From NCBI RefSeq assembly GCF_945859705.1, contig NC_079134.1:43640402-43704401 (forward strand): 64,000 bases of DNA, written 5' to 3'. The notes under the pieces are model-generated. The model worked only from the letters and a program-made list of their open reading frames with translations, ran no database searches and had not been told where the DNA came from. This stretch comes from Episyrphus balteatus. Its lineage: Eukaryota; Arthropoda; Insecta; Diptera; Syrphidae. Position numbers and translations under genes: made by a program. Below, piece by piece: positions 41,454 through 53,034 of this stretch (its first letter is position 1; every line of letters begins with the position of its first letter).

Positions 41454-42940
41454 CACTGCCGCTCATCTGAATAGGTTCACATTTTAGTTCATTTTACATT
41501 TGGCCTGTCTTGGTATTTAATGCAATGGCACATCTTTTTTATGTATGTAACGAGAGAACATCTTTATGCGCTTAGTTTAGGAGAAAAAAAATGTTTTGGG
41601 GCCTACCGTTCTTCTCACACGGTAGCTAGACCAAATCTAGTCATAAAATCAAGCATATTTTTTGGCTCATCTGAATAGGTTCAAAAGCAAAAATGTTAAT
41701 AAATGATGAGTTGCATGGGTCTGTTGGACTCAAAATTGTGTCTGTCAATAAATCTGATTGTGTATAACCTGTAAGGATGAAAACGGGTCGTGAAAAATCT
41801 TAAGGCGCGGAAAAAATGTGGAAAATAAAAGAATAATTTGAATTAGACTGAAACCAACAATGCATTGGGACAAAAACAAACACAAGTTAAAATTTAGTAA
41901 GCAGTTATTTGCGCAATATCCAAGGGTATAGAAACAACATTAAAAGTCGATGTAACTCAGTCACAACATGGGCCGATAGATGTGCAATGATCAGAATAGC
42001 ATGACTTCGAGCTAAAAATTAAGCTGAAAACCGGTATAAAATGCAGTTTAACGACGGCAAAACGGGTTGTCAGAAGTGGTAAACATTTGAGGAGAACAAA
42101 ACCTCGCAAAAATTACCACTTTACAAACCACGAACAGAAACTCACCTCCAATAGTAAAAAAAACTCTGTTTGATATTGCAGATAAAAAGTTTTGTATGAG
42201 GAAATAGCAAATTCGACTTTCACGACAATTTTTTTTTTTTATTGGAGGTGAGTTTCTGTTCGTGGTTTGTAAAGTGATAATTTTTGCGAGGTTTTGTTCT
42301 CCTCAAATGTTTACCAATTCTGACAACCCGTTTTGCCGTCGTTAAACTGCATTTCATACCGGTTTTCAGCTTAATTTTTAGCGCGAAGTCATGCTGTTCA
42401 GATCATTTCACACCTATCGGCCAATGTTGTGGCTAAGCAACTTCGATTGTAAATGTTGTTTCTATACCCTTGGATATTGCGCAAATAACTGCATACTAAA
42501 TTTTAACTTGTGTTAATTTTTGTCCCAATGCATCGTTGATTTCAGTCTAATTCAAAGGCTTCTTTTATTTTCCACATTTTTTCCGCGCCTAAAGATTTTT
42601 CACGACCCGTTTTCATCCTTACAGGTTATACACAATCAGATTTATTGACAGACACAATTTTGAGTCCAACAGACCGATGCAACTCATCATTTATTAACAT
42701 TTTTGCTTTAGAACCTATTCAGATGAGCCAAAAAATATGCTTGATTTTATGACTAGATTTGGTCTAGCTACCGTGTGAGAAGAACGGTAGGCCCCAAGAC
42801 CATTTTTTTTCTCCTAAACTAAGCGCATAAAGATGTTCTCTCGTTACATACATAAAAAAGATGTGCCATTGCATTAAATACCAAGACAGGCCAAATGTAA
42901 AATGAACTAAAATGTGAACCTATTCAGATGAGCGGCAGTG
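41454..42940. mobile_element. Tc1-like fold-back element with IR/DR ends
   Basis: The ends are inverted (CACTGCCGCTCATCTGAATA and its complement), bordered by TA (41452-41453, 42941-42942). Each arm is about 700 bases and the arms match inverted up to a loop at about 42154-42238. Within each arm the terminal motif CTCATCTGAATAGGTTC is repeated directly about 210 bases inward (41666 and, inverted, about 42714-42730). That is the IR/DR arrangement of some Tc1 transposons. No transposase is present. Confidence 0.88.
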
Positions 42941-42995
42941 TACAAATTATAAAATTTCTCAAAGATTTCCACAAAACGAAATAAAATATTTAAAA

Positions 42996-43215
42996 CTATT
43001 TTAACTTTATTTGTTTACAACTTTTTTTAGATGATGAACTTCGATTTGGCAAACAAATACTCCCCAACGGACATCCACCATTATTCATTTGGCATGGATT
43101 GATGCCTTGAGGACAATAGTTTTCCAAAGCAATTAATTTCCCCACGTTATCTCCCGGGTCACAATGTAAACTTGGATGGCGCCTTCCATTAGAATCAATA
43201 CCTTCTATTGTCGTG
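42996..43215 (-). CDS. Nidogen B exon 10: C-terminal EGF and stop
   Basis: A 220-base terminal exon. It encodes TTIEGIDSNGRRHPSLHC, then YCPQGINPCQMNNGGCPLGS and ICLPN, the EGF that closes YWTD propellers in nidogen/LRP proteins, and ends CKQIKLK with TAG (42998-42996). Confidence 0.88.
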
Positions 43216-43281
43216 CTATCAAGATTTTATTTTAAAGAAACAAAATTATAACAATAGTTTTAATTAAAAACATCAACATAC

Positions 43282-43587
43282 CTGCCGCTATCATACCAAT
43301 ATATACTATCGTTCGTGGCAGTTATTCCACCTATGCGTGATAACGTTACTGCAATATTTCTAACCTCCTTTGAATGCAAATCCATGCACATTAGTTTAGA
43401 TCCATTTCCACGATCATAACAATTAAAGCATAAATCCCCACTGTTTGGAAACACTGCTAACGTATAGGCATCTAGTCCGAATGGTAATGTGAAAAGAATC
43501 TCACGAGCGGTACCGTCCAGTTCAGACATCTCAATTTTTGATTGGACTTTATAAGAATTCCTAATGCCCACTAACCAATAAAGTTTC
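43282..43587 (-). CDS. Nidogen B exon 9: LY repeats
   Basis: A 306-base exon (acceptor TTTTAG, donor GGCAG|GTATGT). It encodes KLYWLVGIRNS, IEMSELDGTAREILF, then AVFPNSGDLCFNCYDRGNG and RIGGITATNDSIYWYDSG, the last propeller blades. Its separation from exon 8 by 6.15 kb is due to inserted elements. Confidence 0.88.
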
Positions 43588-43599
43588 CTAAAAGAAAAG

Positions 43600-45340
43600 C
43601 ATTGAGGTCATCTAATTAAACTTTTTAACACCTTTTTTCATCAATATTAAAACACCAACTTGAATAAATTTTTCAAGACTATCCAGTAAACAGAAACAAA
43701 ATAATTTATTGTCCCTGATTTTTCAATCATCAGTTAGACTATCAAATTAATAAAGTCAATATAAGAAAAATAGATATAATATTCCTAGGAATAACCTCTA
43801 ACTGAGGTTTATCTGACTATTTAAAAATTGCCCCTTGATCTTTTTGAAATTGATTTGAAGATATCAGCTATTTTTCGCATTAAAGTGAATATGATCGTAC
43901 AATCATTAAAAGCAAAAACTATACTTTTGACTTTCAATTCGTCAAGAACGGAAAATTTAAGAATACGCACATTAGGGTGGTCCTTATATTGTTTTGTTTT
44001 TACGAAATTCCACCGTGGATGGACCTCAATCAGTTCTAAATACTGAAAAAAAAATCTGTAATTTTTGGGGATTTTTGTTTAGTTTAGTCTCCCAGTTGAT
44101 ATAATTTCGCAAATTATGTCATTTCGAATGTCAAATTGTATAGAAAACAAATTTAATTTGAAATCTGAACTGACCTTATTTGCGAAATTATCTCATTTGG
44201 ATACTGTAGTGAAAACAGGCTTAAACGTCCCAACTAACAATTTTACTTCCACAAGGGTCTAATGAAGCTGTTTCGATTTTAGAAATATTGCTTGTATACG
44301 ACCATAGAGAAGCCCATCTGGTCCACCCGAGAAGCTTGATAGGCCTTAGAAGAGTCATTTGCAGGTTGATTAGAGAGACTCATAACATGTCTTTAATGGC
44401 TCATAGAAACAAGCAACATTCAAAATTTGAAAATGTGTATTATTGTTGCAGGCTTTTAATTTATTTAGAAGCTCTGAGCAGACTTGTCAAAGGATTGTGA
44501 AAGTCTAAACGAGGTATTAAAAAAAAATATTTTTTTTTTTCATTTTTATTTTTTTTTTTTTTGTGGTACCTATTACATTTTATTTTTTCATTTTCTTCTT
44601 TGTTTTCCATCCATCAAGTTTTGCTTCTGAAATTAAATGTCTAAACACAATTATATTGAGAAAAAAACTTCTTACCCACTTGAGAGTATCAAAGGAGATG
44701 TCACATTTTTGGGCCCAGTGTGTGCACTAACGAAATTGGTATCAAATGAAAGGTGACGATAAGCACATTATGTGGGCAATTCGTTACTGTGGTTTTGGAG
44801 ATATTTAAGTTTGAAGTTTCGGATTTCAAAATCAAAATTTCAACTATTTTTTCGCACAATTAATCGTAGAATGCGTAATAATGGATATACAGAAATAATA
44901 TTTTTATCAAATGAAAGGTATTTCTTTTGTCTATGAATCTTAATTATGGAATTCGAAAGCGAATATTTCCAATTTTCCAGCCAAATGACTGCTGGTTTTA
45001 TTAGATTTGTTTTGTAATGCCTGTGGACACGAATTTCTTTTCTTTAGCTTCAAAATAATATAAAATGTACACCGAAAAAAAAAACAATGTCAATTTAACA
45101 TTTTTCAAATATCAAATTAACATTTTTAAAATATCAGCCAAAAATGCTCTATAAAATGTGTTTTATGATACTTAAAATGTTAAAACAATATTTTTATTAT
45201 CAGGATGATATTTAAATGTCACATTTTGGAAATTTTTTTGATATTTTATTATCATTTTTTCATATCAATTTCTCATTCCAAATTATTGAAAAATATTAAA
45301 TAAAAAATTCTTAATGTGTACCTACTAACTTAAAGGCGCT
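43600..45340. other. Intron 8 of nidogen B, A+T-rich, no element resolved
   Basis: Holds a stretch at 44013-44100 similar to 1183-1270 in the matching intron of copy A. The frame at 44288-44500 has no recognisable domain. The 44570-45320 part is repeat-like low-complexity sequence. Confidence 0.45.
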
Positions 45341-45848
45341 TTGTGTTTTTTCGAAGTAAAATGTATGATTTACTGAGAAAATTTGATCGGCAATAAGATT
45401 TTACTTCACATAGTTTGGGGAAAAATAACAAAACAATTACATATATCACCTATAATAGAAAAAATAATATCACCACTATTTTGCGATGTTAATATACCTA
45501 TGTTTACAAAAATAAACAACTGAAAGCATTTTATTAAAAGTACCAGCAAAAATATCTTTCGTCGGTCGAAACAAAAAATCCGCCAAGAAAAAGGTGTCGT
45601 AAATCGATGGGAAGGTAAAACAACGATACGATCGAAAGCGAAAACAATAATACAAAACTTCAAATTCGATCCCAAATCGATCGGCATCGTATTCCATAAT
45701 TAGGCCACAGTAGTCTTGTGGAAATATGGTGCTAGTCCTCAATGCTATTCAAGCCACCGATACGTAAGTTAGACGCACGTTGGAGAGGTCCATATTTAGT
45801 AACAAGATCACTTGGTTATGACAGATATCTAATTGAAGATATACCAGA

Positions 45849-47662
45849 TAGGGCTGTAAAAGTAACGACAAAATGAGTACCCGCATGTATACGTTACTTT
45901 TGATACTAGTACCCGCATCAATAATATCGTTACTCGTTACTTTCGTATGTTTCGGGTGTTTCGGGTGTTTCGCATGTTTCGTTACTTTCGTTACTTTCGC
46001 ATGCTTCGTGTAATTCGTACATTTCGTATATTTCATGTCTTTGATACGTTTGGTATGTTTGGTATTTTAAGTATGTTTCGTACATTGGTATAAGGGTGTA
46101 AAATTTTTTTTTTTTGAAAAAAACCAAAAACAATATCTATAATCTAAGCTACATTTTAAGGTCATAAACATTTAAATTAGTTGCGGCATTCTCATGTAAT
46201 AAGAGTTTAAAGGTAGCTATATTGAATTTTTTTCGTTTTTTTTTTAATCAAACGTGGAAACTTTTTTGATTTTTTTCCAAATTTTTAGACAAAACTTGGG
46301 TAATTTTTTGTTTATATTCTTTCAGTAATCTTATCACAATTCTTTAGAGACCTTTATTTCAAAAGTGCAACGCGCAGATCTCGAAATATTAACACTTCAA
46401 TACAACCATGTCGAACAATTTTTCATTTATTTTTTCTATTGAGAGTGATTTTCAAACCTCGTTTTCTCTGCTTTTTTTGTGTTGAAAATTTTGCACCGAA
46501 AATAAACTAATTTTTTGAAAAACCAAAAAACTTTTGTACATTCTTAAGCTAAATATCAACTATTAACACAAAGGCCATAAACAGATTGGTTGCGTCGTGG
46601 TGATGAAGTGATGATACCGATATCGAACCGATACGAGATGCGATAAATGCTGTTCAATTCAGAATGTTCTACCAAGGGGAACCGCAAACGAATACGTAAA
46701 AAGCGTACTCAGTTTTAGGGAAAATTGCGGAACGCAAATTATCCTCATTCCCGACCACGCCCATGTTTCGTTTCCTCCCGGTCCAAACTTAAAAATTGTC
46801 ATTGCAGCCAACCTAAAATAAAAAACCATTCAATCATTTCATTCAGTCAAATTCATTCCATATTCTCATTCAAAGTTGTCGTCACTCATGCCAGACACCA
46901 CCTCACCACACACAAGCAAGAAAGTAGTACCTACTTGAAATCAAAAGAAAAAAAAAACAAAAACTTAAAACCACGAATAAAATCAAAATTGTAATTATTT
47001 GTTTGAATCAAACTAAAGAATAAAATAAATTAAACAAATCAAACAAAGGAAAAGAAAAATTCTTTTTATTAATTACAAAAGGAGAAAACAGAATACAAGT
47101 ACGGCTACGCCTCAACAGATGCAGTGTACCATTTTGTTTTTGTTTCACATTTCGTATACCTATCCAAATTGGTATTCTAATTGGAATGTATCTACACTAC
47201 ACTCAAACACACTTTCACATATATCACTCCCACATGTCCATAAAAAACAGGTACGAAAGAGAAAGAAACAGAATTCTTATTTACTCCTTTTGATATACAT
47301 ACACAAAAACAGAACAACAAAATCGTAAAATACATAAATGATGATACCGAACCGATACGAGATGCGAAATAATGCGCACACGACAAATGCAGTGTACCAT
47401 TTTGTTTTCGTTTCGCATTTCGTATATCCAATCCAAATTGGTATTGGAATTGGAGTATCGTCGTTACTCGTATGTTCCGTATTTTTCGTATGTTTCGCAT
47501 GTTTCGCACGTTTCGTATGTTTCGCATGTTTCGTTACTTGTTCAGTACTAGTAACGAAACATACGAGTAACGAAATTATTTGGGCAGTAACGTTTCGTTA
47601 CTCGTTACTGAAGTGAATACCCGCATTTAAGTAACGAATACATACGGTTTCCTACAGCTCTA
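45849..47662. mobile_element. Non-autonomous hAT element with perfect 8-bp target duplication
   Basis: ATACCAGA lies on both sides (45841-45848 and 47663-47670). Ends TAGGGCTGTA and TACAGCTCTA are imperfect inverted repeats, and GTAACG / CGTTAC words follow at both ends. The interior contains tandem GTTTCG(T/C)ATG-type units (45950-46085 and 47455-47540) and internally repeated blocks (GCAGTGTACCATTTTGTTTT at 47121 and 47390; ACCGATACGAGATGCGA at 46628 and 47353). No transposase. Frames at 45749-46133 and 47192-47616 only translate the repeats. Confidence 0.9.
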
Positions 47663-47719
47663 ATACCAGAGGCCCAACGAACTCAGAAAAAGTTTCGTTC
47701 TGTGTTTGCATCAGATATA

Positions 47720-48636
47720 GCCCAGTCGAATTAAACATTTCAAATGGAAAAAATTAGATCGTGCATTTTTTTTTCATAGGACGGTAGAGGGGATCACTGA
47801 GAGCTTAAAACCAGTTTTTCGGGAAAATCGACCTTGTGCTTAAGCCGCCATCTTGGATTAAAGATAAAACACGTTTTAGTGAATAACCCGGCCATTTTTG
47901 ATTTTTGACAAAAATTATATATGTAATACTTGTAAAAAATTTTATTTTCTATAACTTTTATCTTAATAAATTTTTCTATATGACCCATATTTTTCCAGTT
48001 AATTTGAAAAAACTATACCCCTACTCAGCTTAAACTTTATACCCGCTTTGATTATAGTTTCATAGATCCACGCAATATGGGAGTGTTTTCATATGTTTTT
48101 GGGGATGATAAATCTAGCTGCAATGTTAGTTTTTGCAAATTTCTGAAATTTTATAAACAAAAGGAACTATCTCAAAATCGGTAAGTTTCGTTTTATACAA
48201 AATTAGTAAATATTATAATTGATGTCTAGCAAGACAATTAAGTCTTTGAATTTTTCAAATCGCTTCATTAATGCCTGAGATATGACCAATTGTTTATAAT
48301 AAAAGCTTAAAAGAGAGAGTGAGTTATAAACAATTGGTCATATCTCAGGCATTAATGAAGCGATTTGAAAAATTGAAAGACTTAATTGTCTTGCTAGGCA
48401 TCAATTAAGTCAATCAAGTATTACATATATAATTTTTGTCAAAAATCAAAAATGGCCGAGTTATTCACTAAAACGTGTTTTACCTTTAATCCAAGATGGC
48501 GGCTTAAGCACAAGGTCGATTTTCCCGAAAAACTGGTTTTAAGCTCTCAATGATCCCCTCTACCTTCCTATGAAAAAAAATTGCACGATCTAATTATTTC
48601 CATTTCAGCTTAATTTTTTGTACATCCCGACTGGGC
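47720..48636. mobile_element. Mariner-like fold-back MITE
   Basis: Ends GCCCAGTCG and CGACTGGGC are bordered by TA (47718-47719 and 48637-48638). Arms of about 430-450 bases match inverted (for example CCATCTTGGATTAAAG / CTTTAATCCAAGATGG, and CAATTGGTCATATCTCAGGC). The centre is near 48290-48320. The ends share GACTGGGC with the 16028-16904 element, suggesting related families. Confidence 0.85.
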
Positions 48637-49123
48637 TAATAGAATGCGGAAATGGTTAAGTCTACCAAAAGATGGAGCTGATTGCTAAATAGAAACTGAT
48701 ACAACTTCCATAAATGTGAACTGTAGTGCCGAGACGTCACCGAAGCAGAATAGCCGAATGTTACACGGCAAGACTGCCGAAGAGAAACATGGATAAGAAA
48801 AAGAACGAGAAAAAGAGTCGTCTAGTCGAAGGAATTTTGATGAACGGACGTGTTGAGTTTAGTTGTTTCCTTCATAATCTACTTGCTAGTAATAAAGTCA
48901 AAATATTAAATATTAAAATTCGAATGCTCTTATTTGTTTTTAAACAATCGTGTAACCGTTGATTTTAAGTAATTTTTTTCCAAATTAAATCGATTTTTTT
49001 TAAATTGCCCCTCCCCGCTAAACGAGGGGGAATAGACGGTCTCCCATACCATTTTTTCTTGTCCCGACTCAACCTACACGCTCTAGCTTTTTGGCACATA
49101 ACTCCTGAAGCACCCTGTATATG

Positions 49124-49555
49124 TACTGCCGTACTAAGCAAAAAGGGCGCATGAGCCAAAAATCCAAAATTGAGTTAAAGGCATATTTGACATCCTGAAA
49201 CAATGCCTCATTTATATGTAAACTAAAAACAGCGCATTTCCAATTCCAAGTGGCTCAAATTAGTCAATGAAGATGAGCTCAACAATATTACTCCGCTGTA
49301 TTCCTAAATAGAAAAATGCATTTATTACTAACTCTAAAATTAAAAAAAAAATTTAGATACGTATTTGGGAAGCTTGAACAATATATAATTATTGTGCAAG
49401 CTAAAAATTATAATTTTCATACTACAAGTTGCTTAAAATCATTTTTGAAATTGAGCCCACTTACAATTCTCAACCTTTTCCCTTGTCAGTAAAATGCATT
49501 TATCTCAAAACTACAAAAATGGATATGCGCCCTTTTTGCTTAGGACGGCAGTGTA
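49124..49555. mobile_element. MITE with CTGCCGTACTAAGC ends
   Basis: CTGCCGTACTAAGCAAAAAG at the left and CTTTTTGCTTAGGACGGCAG at the right, with TA just outside. About 430 bases, non-coding; a short relative of the element at 30970-32852. Confidence 0.75.
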
Positions 49556-49741
49556 GGTACCAATTTATTATTTCTATCAATAAATGAAAAGAAAATTCTT
49601 AATTAATGTTGTTTTGATAAAAAAAACTGCCATCTCCATGATTTTGACCCATAAAAATTATCTAATTTTTAAAGGTCATAGTGAATCAATTAATAACGGA
49701 AGTTAGTATGTGAGTTGAAAAATCAAGAAATGTGCACTTAC

Positions 49742-49919
49742 CCTCTAATTGGGTCGATAACAAAGTTTTTAAACGAATCCAAACTTTCGTCGGCCACCAA
49801 TACAGTTCTCATCTTTGGATTGTTTAAACTGGCGACTTCTATTGCTTTACTTTTATAAGAATACCAATAAATAAGTCTAGTTATTGAATCGATTGCAAGT
49901 CCGAAAGAGGAACAGGTAT
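49742..49919 (-). CDS. Nidogen B exon 8: LY repeat
   Basis: A 178-base exon, phase 1 in and phase 2 out: FGLAIDSITRLIYWYSYKSK, IEVASLNNPKMRTVL, FVIDPIRG. The GG|G phase joins exactly to exon 9, reading DPIRG-KLYWLVG. Confidence 0.88.
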
Positions 49920-50009
49920 CTTCCATTATCGGAAAGAGGTTGAATCAAATGCATCAAGATATGTTCATGATTATAATTTTGCATTAAAAATTTCGAAGGA
50001 GAAACTTAC

Positions 50010-50240
50010 CTTCAGTTATAAATAAACGACTATCTGTACCATCATAATTAGCGCTAAAGATATCACATGCCTTATAATAGTAGACTCGCCCTTTAATGCA
50101 ATCTATGTCTAATCCATTGACATCAATATTTTCAACAACAGATATAAGTTTTCCATCAAAAGATAATCGCTGTATACCACTATGATCAACTGAAAGAAGA
50201 AATTCAGTTTTTATGCATGTAGTTCCACTGCCTTGATATC
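50010..50240 (-). CDS. Nidogen B exon 7: EGF end and first LY repeat
   Basis: A 231-base exon, phase 1 on both sides: YQGSGTTCIKTEFLLSV, GIQRLSFDGK, GLDIDCIKGRVYYYKACDIF, ANYDGTDSRLFITEG. One codon shorter than copy A. Confidence 0.88.
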
Positions 50241-50302
50241 CTGGTGAAAAACAGAAAATTATGTTCATTCTATAATGCACGTGTTAGAAAAAAGATACTT
50301 AC

Positions 50303-50463
50303 CAGTCTTGCAAACGCAGGTATTTGTACCATTAATCGAGAGACAGTTAGCATTTTGATGACACAAAGATGGGTTTTGTTTACAGGTGTCTTTCTCGCAA
50401 ACATTTCTGTTGTTATCGCTGCTGTAACCAGGATTGCATTTGCACTCAAATAACGCTCGATCA
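50303..50463 (-). CDS. Nidogen B exon 6: EGF modules
   Basis: A 161-base exon with the same phases as copy A. It encodes FECKCNPGYSSDNNRNVC and SLCHQNANCLSINGTNTC, then VCKTG. Confidence 0.88.
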
Positions 50464-50523
50464 CTGGAAAAAAATTACATTGATCTAAAAATTCTAGTAT
50501 GGAAGAAGAAAGAATAAACTCAC

Positions 50524-50570
50524 ATATTTGATCGTATACAGGAACCATGATCGCTGCATAGTTTTGGATT
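50524..50570 (-). CDS. Nidogen B exon 5: start of an EGF module
   Basis: A 47-base exon (acceptor TTTTACAG, donor AT|GTGAGT) encoding NPKLCSDHGSCIRSN. Confidence 0.85.
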
Positions 50571-51180
50571 CTGTAAAATGTATTTATTGTACAGTGTAAT
50601 TTTTGTTGATATTTTTAGCTAACAATAATAATATGCAAGTTAAAAATAATAAATTATTACTTGATAACTTGAATTAGGCTATTGATTATGTCGAAAAAAA
50701 CAGGGTAATAAGGAACTAAGACGTTCACGGGTTTTATTGCAAGAATCGTTCAATGGGTTAGAAAAGAAGATAAAACCGCGGAGTGCTATTAAATGAGAGG
50801 GTGGAAACTGAAGATAGGGGCGCAAAAGCGCCTTTTTGATTTTTTCAATATATCTCATAATCAAAGCAAAATTTTGAGATATTGCACTTAACACATTTTG
50901 TAGAGTATTAAATTTCCCATAACAATTATAAATTTATAAAAAAATTTTTTTTACCAAAACAAAACAAACACAAACAAAATAAAAAAAATCGATTTTTTTT
51001 ACTGTTTTTATTGTGTCTCTTATTTCGGCTGAGATAAGCATTAACATTGTTTTAATAAAAGATAGAAGATTAAATTTTCTTTAAAATGCTGGTCTTATTC
51101 ATTTTTTTCATTGAAAATTAACCGAAATATGGCCATTTGAATTTATTTTTTTTCGCAGTTTCAGTTTTTCTCATGTAAAA

Positions 51181-51420
51181 AAGAAACATTTGAGGGGAAA
51201 ATACGATAACTTAACAACCAAGAATTGATAGCGGTTTTTTGTAGAAGGGTTAAATACAATCATTTTTTATCATGGGAAGGGGTGTCTATCTTCCCCCGTT
51301 TAGGCGGGAGGGGTAATTTTCTGAAAAAAATACTTCAAATCAAAAAATTTTATTAAAAAACAACGGCAACACTTACATTTATGAACAATACTTTTTCCGA
51401 AAGCTAAAATTATACACTTC
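51181..51420. repeat. Single arm of the CGGCAACAC fold-back family
   Basis: AATACGATAACTTA, AAGAATTGATAGCGG, CCCCCGTTTAGGCGGGAGGG and AACGGCAACACTTACA follow in the same order as in 19640-19860. It is the left arm only. Lies in intron 4 of copy B. Confidence 0.7.
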
Positions 51421-51499
51421 ATTAAATTTTTTTAGCAAAGTTATTTCCATCAATTGTTTTCAAAATAAATGAGTGAGCCTGGTAACCCGAGTAAAAATG

Positions 51500-52090
51500 G
51501 AATTCCGCAGCACCACCGCTGCACCACGTCCGCAGCAATTTTTGACCGCCGCACCTACGCTGCAGCAAGTCCGCACTATGATCAAAAATTTCTAAACCGC
51601 CGCACCACCGCTAAAGCACGTCCGCACCGTTTCAATTTGAAAAAATGAAAAATATGAAAAAAATTTGCTGTACCAACGCGCGCCGCCGCACCACGACTGC
51701 AGCACGACGGCACTATTTCATTTTGTATGAAAAAAATTATATTCTCGTACTCATACAAATGTTTAAGTCTTCAATGTTATTTTGCCTCAAGTAACAAATT
51801 GCCAGTTCATGCAAACATGACTTGGTGGTCGAGTCATTAAAGCGTTGGACTTCTAATTGAAAGTGCTCGAGTTCGAATCTCCTTCTCGTCGGTAGTTTTT
51901 TTTTTATTTTTCAAAATTCCAAAATTATGTATCATGGTGCGGCGAATTTTTCATACAAAATGAAATAGTGCTGACGTGCTGCAGTCGTGGTGCGGCGGTC
52001 GTGCACCGAATTTTTCATTCAAAATGAAATAGTGCGGACGTGCTGCAGTCGTGGTGCGGCGGTGGGTGCGGGGAAAATTCCTGCAAACGG
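51500..52090. repeat. GC-rich fold-back around a tRNA-like core
   Basis: The left side (51504-51735) has three imperfect units of the type GCACCACCGCTGCAGCACGT; the right side (51935-52080) has their inverse (GTGCTGCAGTCGTGGTGCGG), with ATACAAAATGAAATAGTG blocks next to each. A further unit is at 53037-53075. GC content is far above the surroundings. Between the arms is the tRNA-like sequence at 51817-51893. Confidence 0.65.
51817..51893 (+). other. Degenerate tRNA-like sequence (SINE head or tRNA pseudogene)
   Basis: A-box-like TGGTCGAGTCATTAAAGCG, anticodon loop region GGACTTCTAATTG (would be a TCT anticodon), and B box GAGTTCGAATCT are in tRNA order and spacing. The acceptor, D and anticodon stems have several mismatches, so it is not a working tRNA. 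It probably is the Pol III head of a SINE. Confidence 0.6.
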
Positions 52091-52092
52091 CG

Positions 52093-53034
52093 CACAGTGT
52101 GCAATTTTGCCAATCTAGCGGTACTTAATTCTAATTCAAAGTAAACTTAATTTTTTTGATGCAAACCAGCTTAATTTGGTTAAGTATTATATTTCTACAA
52201 GGGTTTTATTGATTTTCAAAATTATATATCTAACTATATGTCCAATATGTGGTATACGAGTACAAAATGTACCACAATGGGTGGGGAAGAGCCGACATCG
52301 AGCAAACGATTTTGGGAGTTGGTTCTTAAACTGTCTCTATTTCGAAAACGAAGCAAAATATCGAAAAATTTCATTTAATATTTTTGTCTTATTTTGCCAA
52401 CAAGAATCTAAAAAAATAATTTTCAATTTGTAAAAATGGGATGTACGATTTTTCAAAAGATCAAAAAATTGGTTTTTGGCCTATGTACCTGAACAAAAAA
52501 AAAAAAAAATTAATGGTTTCGCACTCCTGACGCAAGAAAAGTCAACGAATTCTAACACAGAATACATCAACGGAAAATTTAAGCCCAAAAACAGGACGGA
52601 TACACGAGGATACATTTTTAAAACGCTTCACAAAGTTAAAGAACACAAAAAAAACAACACTCTTTAGGTCTTCGCACAAATAATTTTTTATTTTTTTATT
52701 TTTTAGTGCACACAAAAGTTAACTTACTTTAAATATTTCTTAAATGTTACTTAAAATAAAAAAAATAAATTTAATTTACACAACTTTTATTTTACTTCAC
52801 CACGCTCTTATCAAAGTGACACAAGAAAAGCAATGACCTTTAAATTTTTTTTCTCTTAAACCAAGCTGATGTTTGTGATTCTGTGGAACGGTAAATACAG
52901 TTGTTTTCTTGTTGTTTTTTTTTGCCATTCTATTGTCTGAGGTTTTACCTTTCCATTGATACCAATTTTGTTGGATTTGGGAGACATATATTTTTCATTA
53001 AAGTACAGCTAGATTGCGAAAATTGCACACTGTG
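52093..53034. mobile_element. DNA element with CACAGTGTGC ends
   Basis: CACAGTGTGCAATTTTGCCA at the left; the right end is the inverse of CACAGTGTGCAATTTTCGCA. Inverted similarity continues through CAATCTAGC and GTACTT. 942 bases, non-coding. No convincing target duplication, so the superfamily is open; hAT-like ends are possible. Confidence 0.65.

Larger units (their letters stand above)
45400..48810 (+). pseudogene. LTR-retrotransposon integrase C-terminus remnant, split twice
   Basis: Before the hAT insertion the plus strand reads KLDAR-RGPYLVTRSLGYDR then YLIEDIPD at about 45768-45848. After it the text continues QRTQKKFRSVFASDIAQ (47671-47717), and after the second insertion AEMVKSTKRW and further (48639 on), with CRDVTEAE and RETWIRKRTRK near 48728-48810. 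'GPY.V...L..DRY.I.D.P..QR' followed by 'Y..V.A.D..KPW' is the end of Ty3/gypsy integrases. Two exact element insertions split one continuous frame. Upstream limits are vague. Confidence 0.55.

Noticed and set aside
44288..44500. 71-codon open frame starting MLVYDHREAHLVHPRS
   Set aside because: No domain and no splice context fitting nidogen; in an intron on the opposite strand.
45749..46133. Frames rich in KHTK/YETYQ-like repeats
   Set aside because: Translations of the GTTTCG tandem array within the hAT element.
51817..51893. Functional tRNA-Arg (TCT)
   Set aside because: Stem pairing is too poor in the acceptor, D and anticodon arms; only the boxes are kept.
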